Positions 63,458 through 64,000 of a DNA stretch of 64,000 nucleotides are shown in pieces (positions within the stretch are counted from its first letter, which is position 1; every line of letters begins with the position of its first letter). The notes below the pieces were generated by a model. It ran no database searches and was not told where the DNA came from. It worked only from the letters and a program-made list of their open reading frames with translations. The position numbers were made by a program, and so were the translations under genes. The DNA comes from Flavobacteriales bacterium (GTDB taxonomy: Bacteria > Bacteroidota > Bacteroidia > Flavobacteriales_F > PHOS-HE28). The stretch spans positions 186,001 through 250,000 of the forward strand of contig JADJXF010000009.1 of NCBI GenBank assembly GCA_016715995.1. Reading direction: 5' to 3'.

Positions 63458-63528
63458 GGCGGTGAACAATCTGAAGTGATCGCTTCAGTCGGGGATCGGT
63501 CCGGAGTCGCGGATGACCTTGCCCGAAT
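63458..63528 (+). repeat. 71-base direct repeat, copy 2 (menE end)
   Basis: Second copy of 57267-57337. Here the menE side is intact and the rluD side is a remnant (AVNNLK then stop in the shared frame, with a vaguely rluD-like GATGAAGAG upstream at 63430). The 47 bases between the previous gene and this copy hold nothing else recognisable. Confidence 0.88.
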
Positions 63529-64000
63529 CGGTGCGGCGGATTCTGCGCAGGGCTTGCACGCGCCGCGGCCATTCGTGCGGGTGCAATACGCCCATCACCT
63601 TCTCCATCACCTCGGGAACCACTTGGTCCTGTGACAACTCTGCTTCCAGTACGAGCAGCACCGCTTGGCCGAGCACGGGGTCGGGAATGGCGCTGAAGTA
63701 ATGCGGATAGGGGATGAGCCCGGCCGTCCGCGCCTCCAGTTGCTCCGGGAAGATCTTCTTGCCGCCGCTGAGGATCACGTTGTCATAGCGGCCCAGCCAT
63801 CGGAAATGCCGGTCATCAATTAGTTCGACCAGGTCGTTGGTGACGTGTTGCTTCACGCTCAAATGCGGGGTATAGACCACCAGGCACCCACGTGGGTCGC
63901 GGCCGAAATGGCATTCGCCAATGGCGGTGAAGCGATCGTCGGGCGCGCTTCCGTTCAAACGGCGCAGCGCTACGTGCGTCACCGTTTCCGTGCTGCCGTA
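63485..64000 (-). CDS. menE: Acyl-CoA ligase, probably o-succinylbenzoate--CoA ligase; N-terminus beyond the window
   Basis: The C-terminal ~172 residues of an adenylate-forming enzyme enter from the right edge. The first visible residues are YGSTETVTHV, the ATP-binding YGxTE motif. GRYDNVILSGGKKIFPEQLE is the hinge and GxKxxPxxIE region, and RRTDSGKVIRD carries the C-terminal catalytic Lys. The short, simple layout and the position fit MenE of menaquinone synthesis, but another acyl-CoA ligase is possible. It converges on the exported-protein block and its 3' end is shared with the repeat and with the remnant beside rluD. Confidence 0.65.
   Translation of the reverse strand, partial: YGSTETVTHVALRRLNGSAPDDRFTAIGECHFGRDPRGCLVVYTPHLSVKQHVTNDLVELIDDRHFRWLGRYDNVILSGGKKIFPEQLEARTAGLIPYPHYFSAIPDPVLGQAVLLVLEAELSQDQVVPEVMEKVMGVLHPHEWPRRVQALRRIRRTDSGKVIRDSGPIPD

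Overview
The window reads as a chromosome segment from a high-GC member of the Bacteroidota, probably an environmental Flavobacteriales-like lineage. The signs are four proteins or protein tails of the type IX secretion kind (ending in a PNP-type sorting domain), a SprB-repeat protein, Bacteroidota-typical families (DUF4834, DUF4783, DUF4890, a GldM-like domain, reg_prop/Y_Y_Y sensors), a ddl-PASTA-rluD neighbourhood, start regions largely without Shine-Dalgarno sequences, and repeated TAnnTTTG/TAnnTTCG boxes just upstream of start codons. No rRNA, tRNA, CRISPR array or insertion sequence was seen, and no gap between genes exceeds about 300 bases.

Region by region. 1-5742 is housekeeping metabolism: a partial membrane protein, proline dehydrogenase, aroB-aroA (shikimate pathway) and fhs. 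5777-18846 is an accessory island of conflict/immunity-type genes: a SLOG-domain membrane protein, an AAA ATPase ending in a RyR domain, a DUF4062-STAND-TPR gene broken by about six frameshifts, a 42-codon relic joining the start of a DUF4062 gene to the end of a RyR gene, an intact 1437-residue TIR-STAND-TPR protein on the opposite strand, and a divergent gene of unknown function. 18997-23544 holds small exported proteins, a large periplasmic-sensor adenylate cyclase and a small putative DNA-binding protein. 23618-25444 is a DEAD-box RNA helicase. 25593-35343 is the first surface-glycan cluster (YfhO family, glycosyltransferases, flippase, two methyltransferases) with a secreted kelch protein inside it. 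35437-41884 holds DUF2147, an M1-type metallopeptidase fused to an outer-membrane barrel, YihY, nadC, DUF4783 and rlmH. 41881-51404 is a second glycan cluster (five glycosyltransferases, an epimerase, a polytopic membrane protein and a flippase). 51442-57288 contains rdgB, ddl (apparently frameshifted near codon 10), a PASTA protein, a secreted protein and rluD. 57478-63410 is a block of three exported proteins, and 63485 to the end is the C-terminal part of a menE-like acyl-CoA ligase.

Two structural observations stand out. First, the conflict island has both intact and decaying STAND genes and a deletion scar, suggesting turnover of nucleotide- or NAD-centred defence modules. Second, the secreted-protein block is bracketed by a 71-base direct repeat with two mismatches. 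The repeat is the junction of the rluD 3' end and the menE 3' end, and a decayed menE tail lies beside rluD. This suggests the block was inserted between two formerly adjacent, convergent housekeeping genes.
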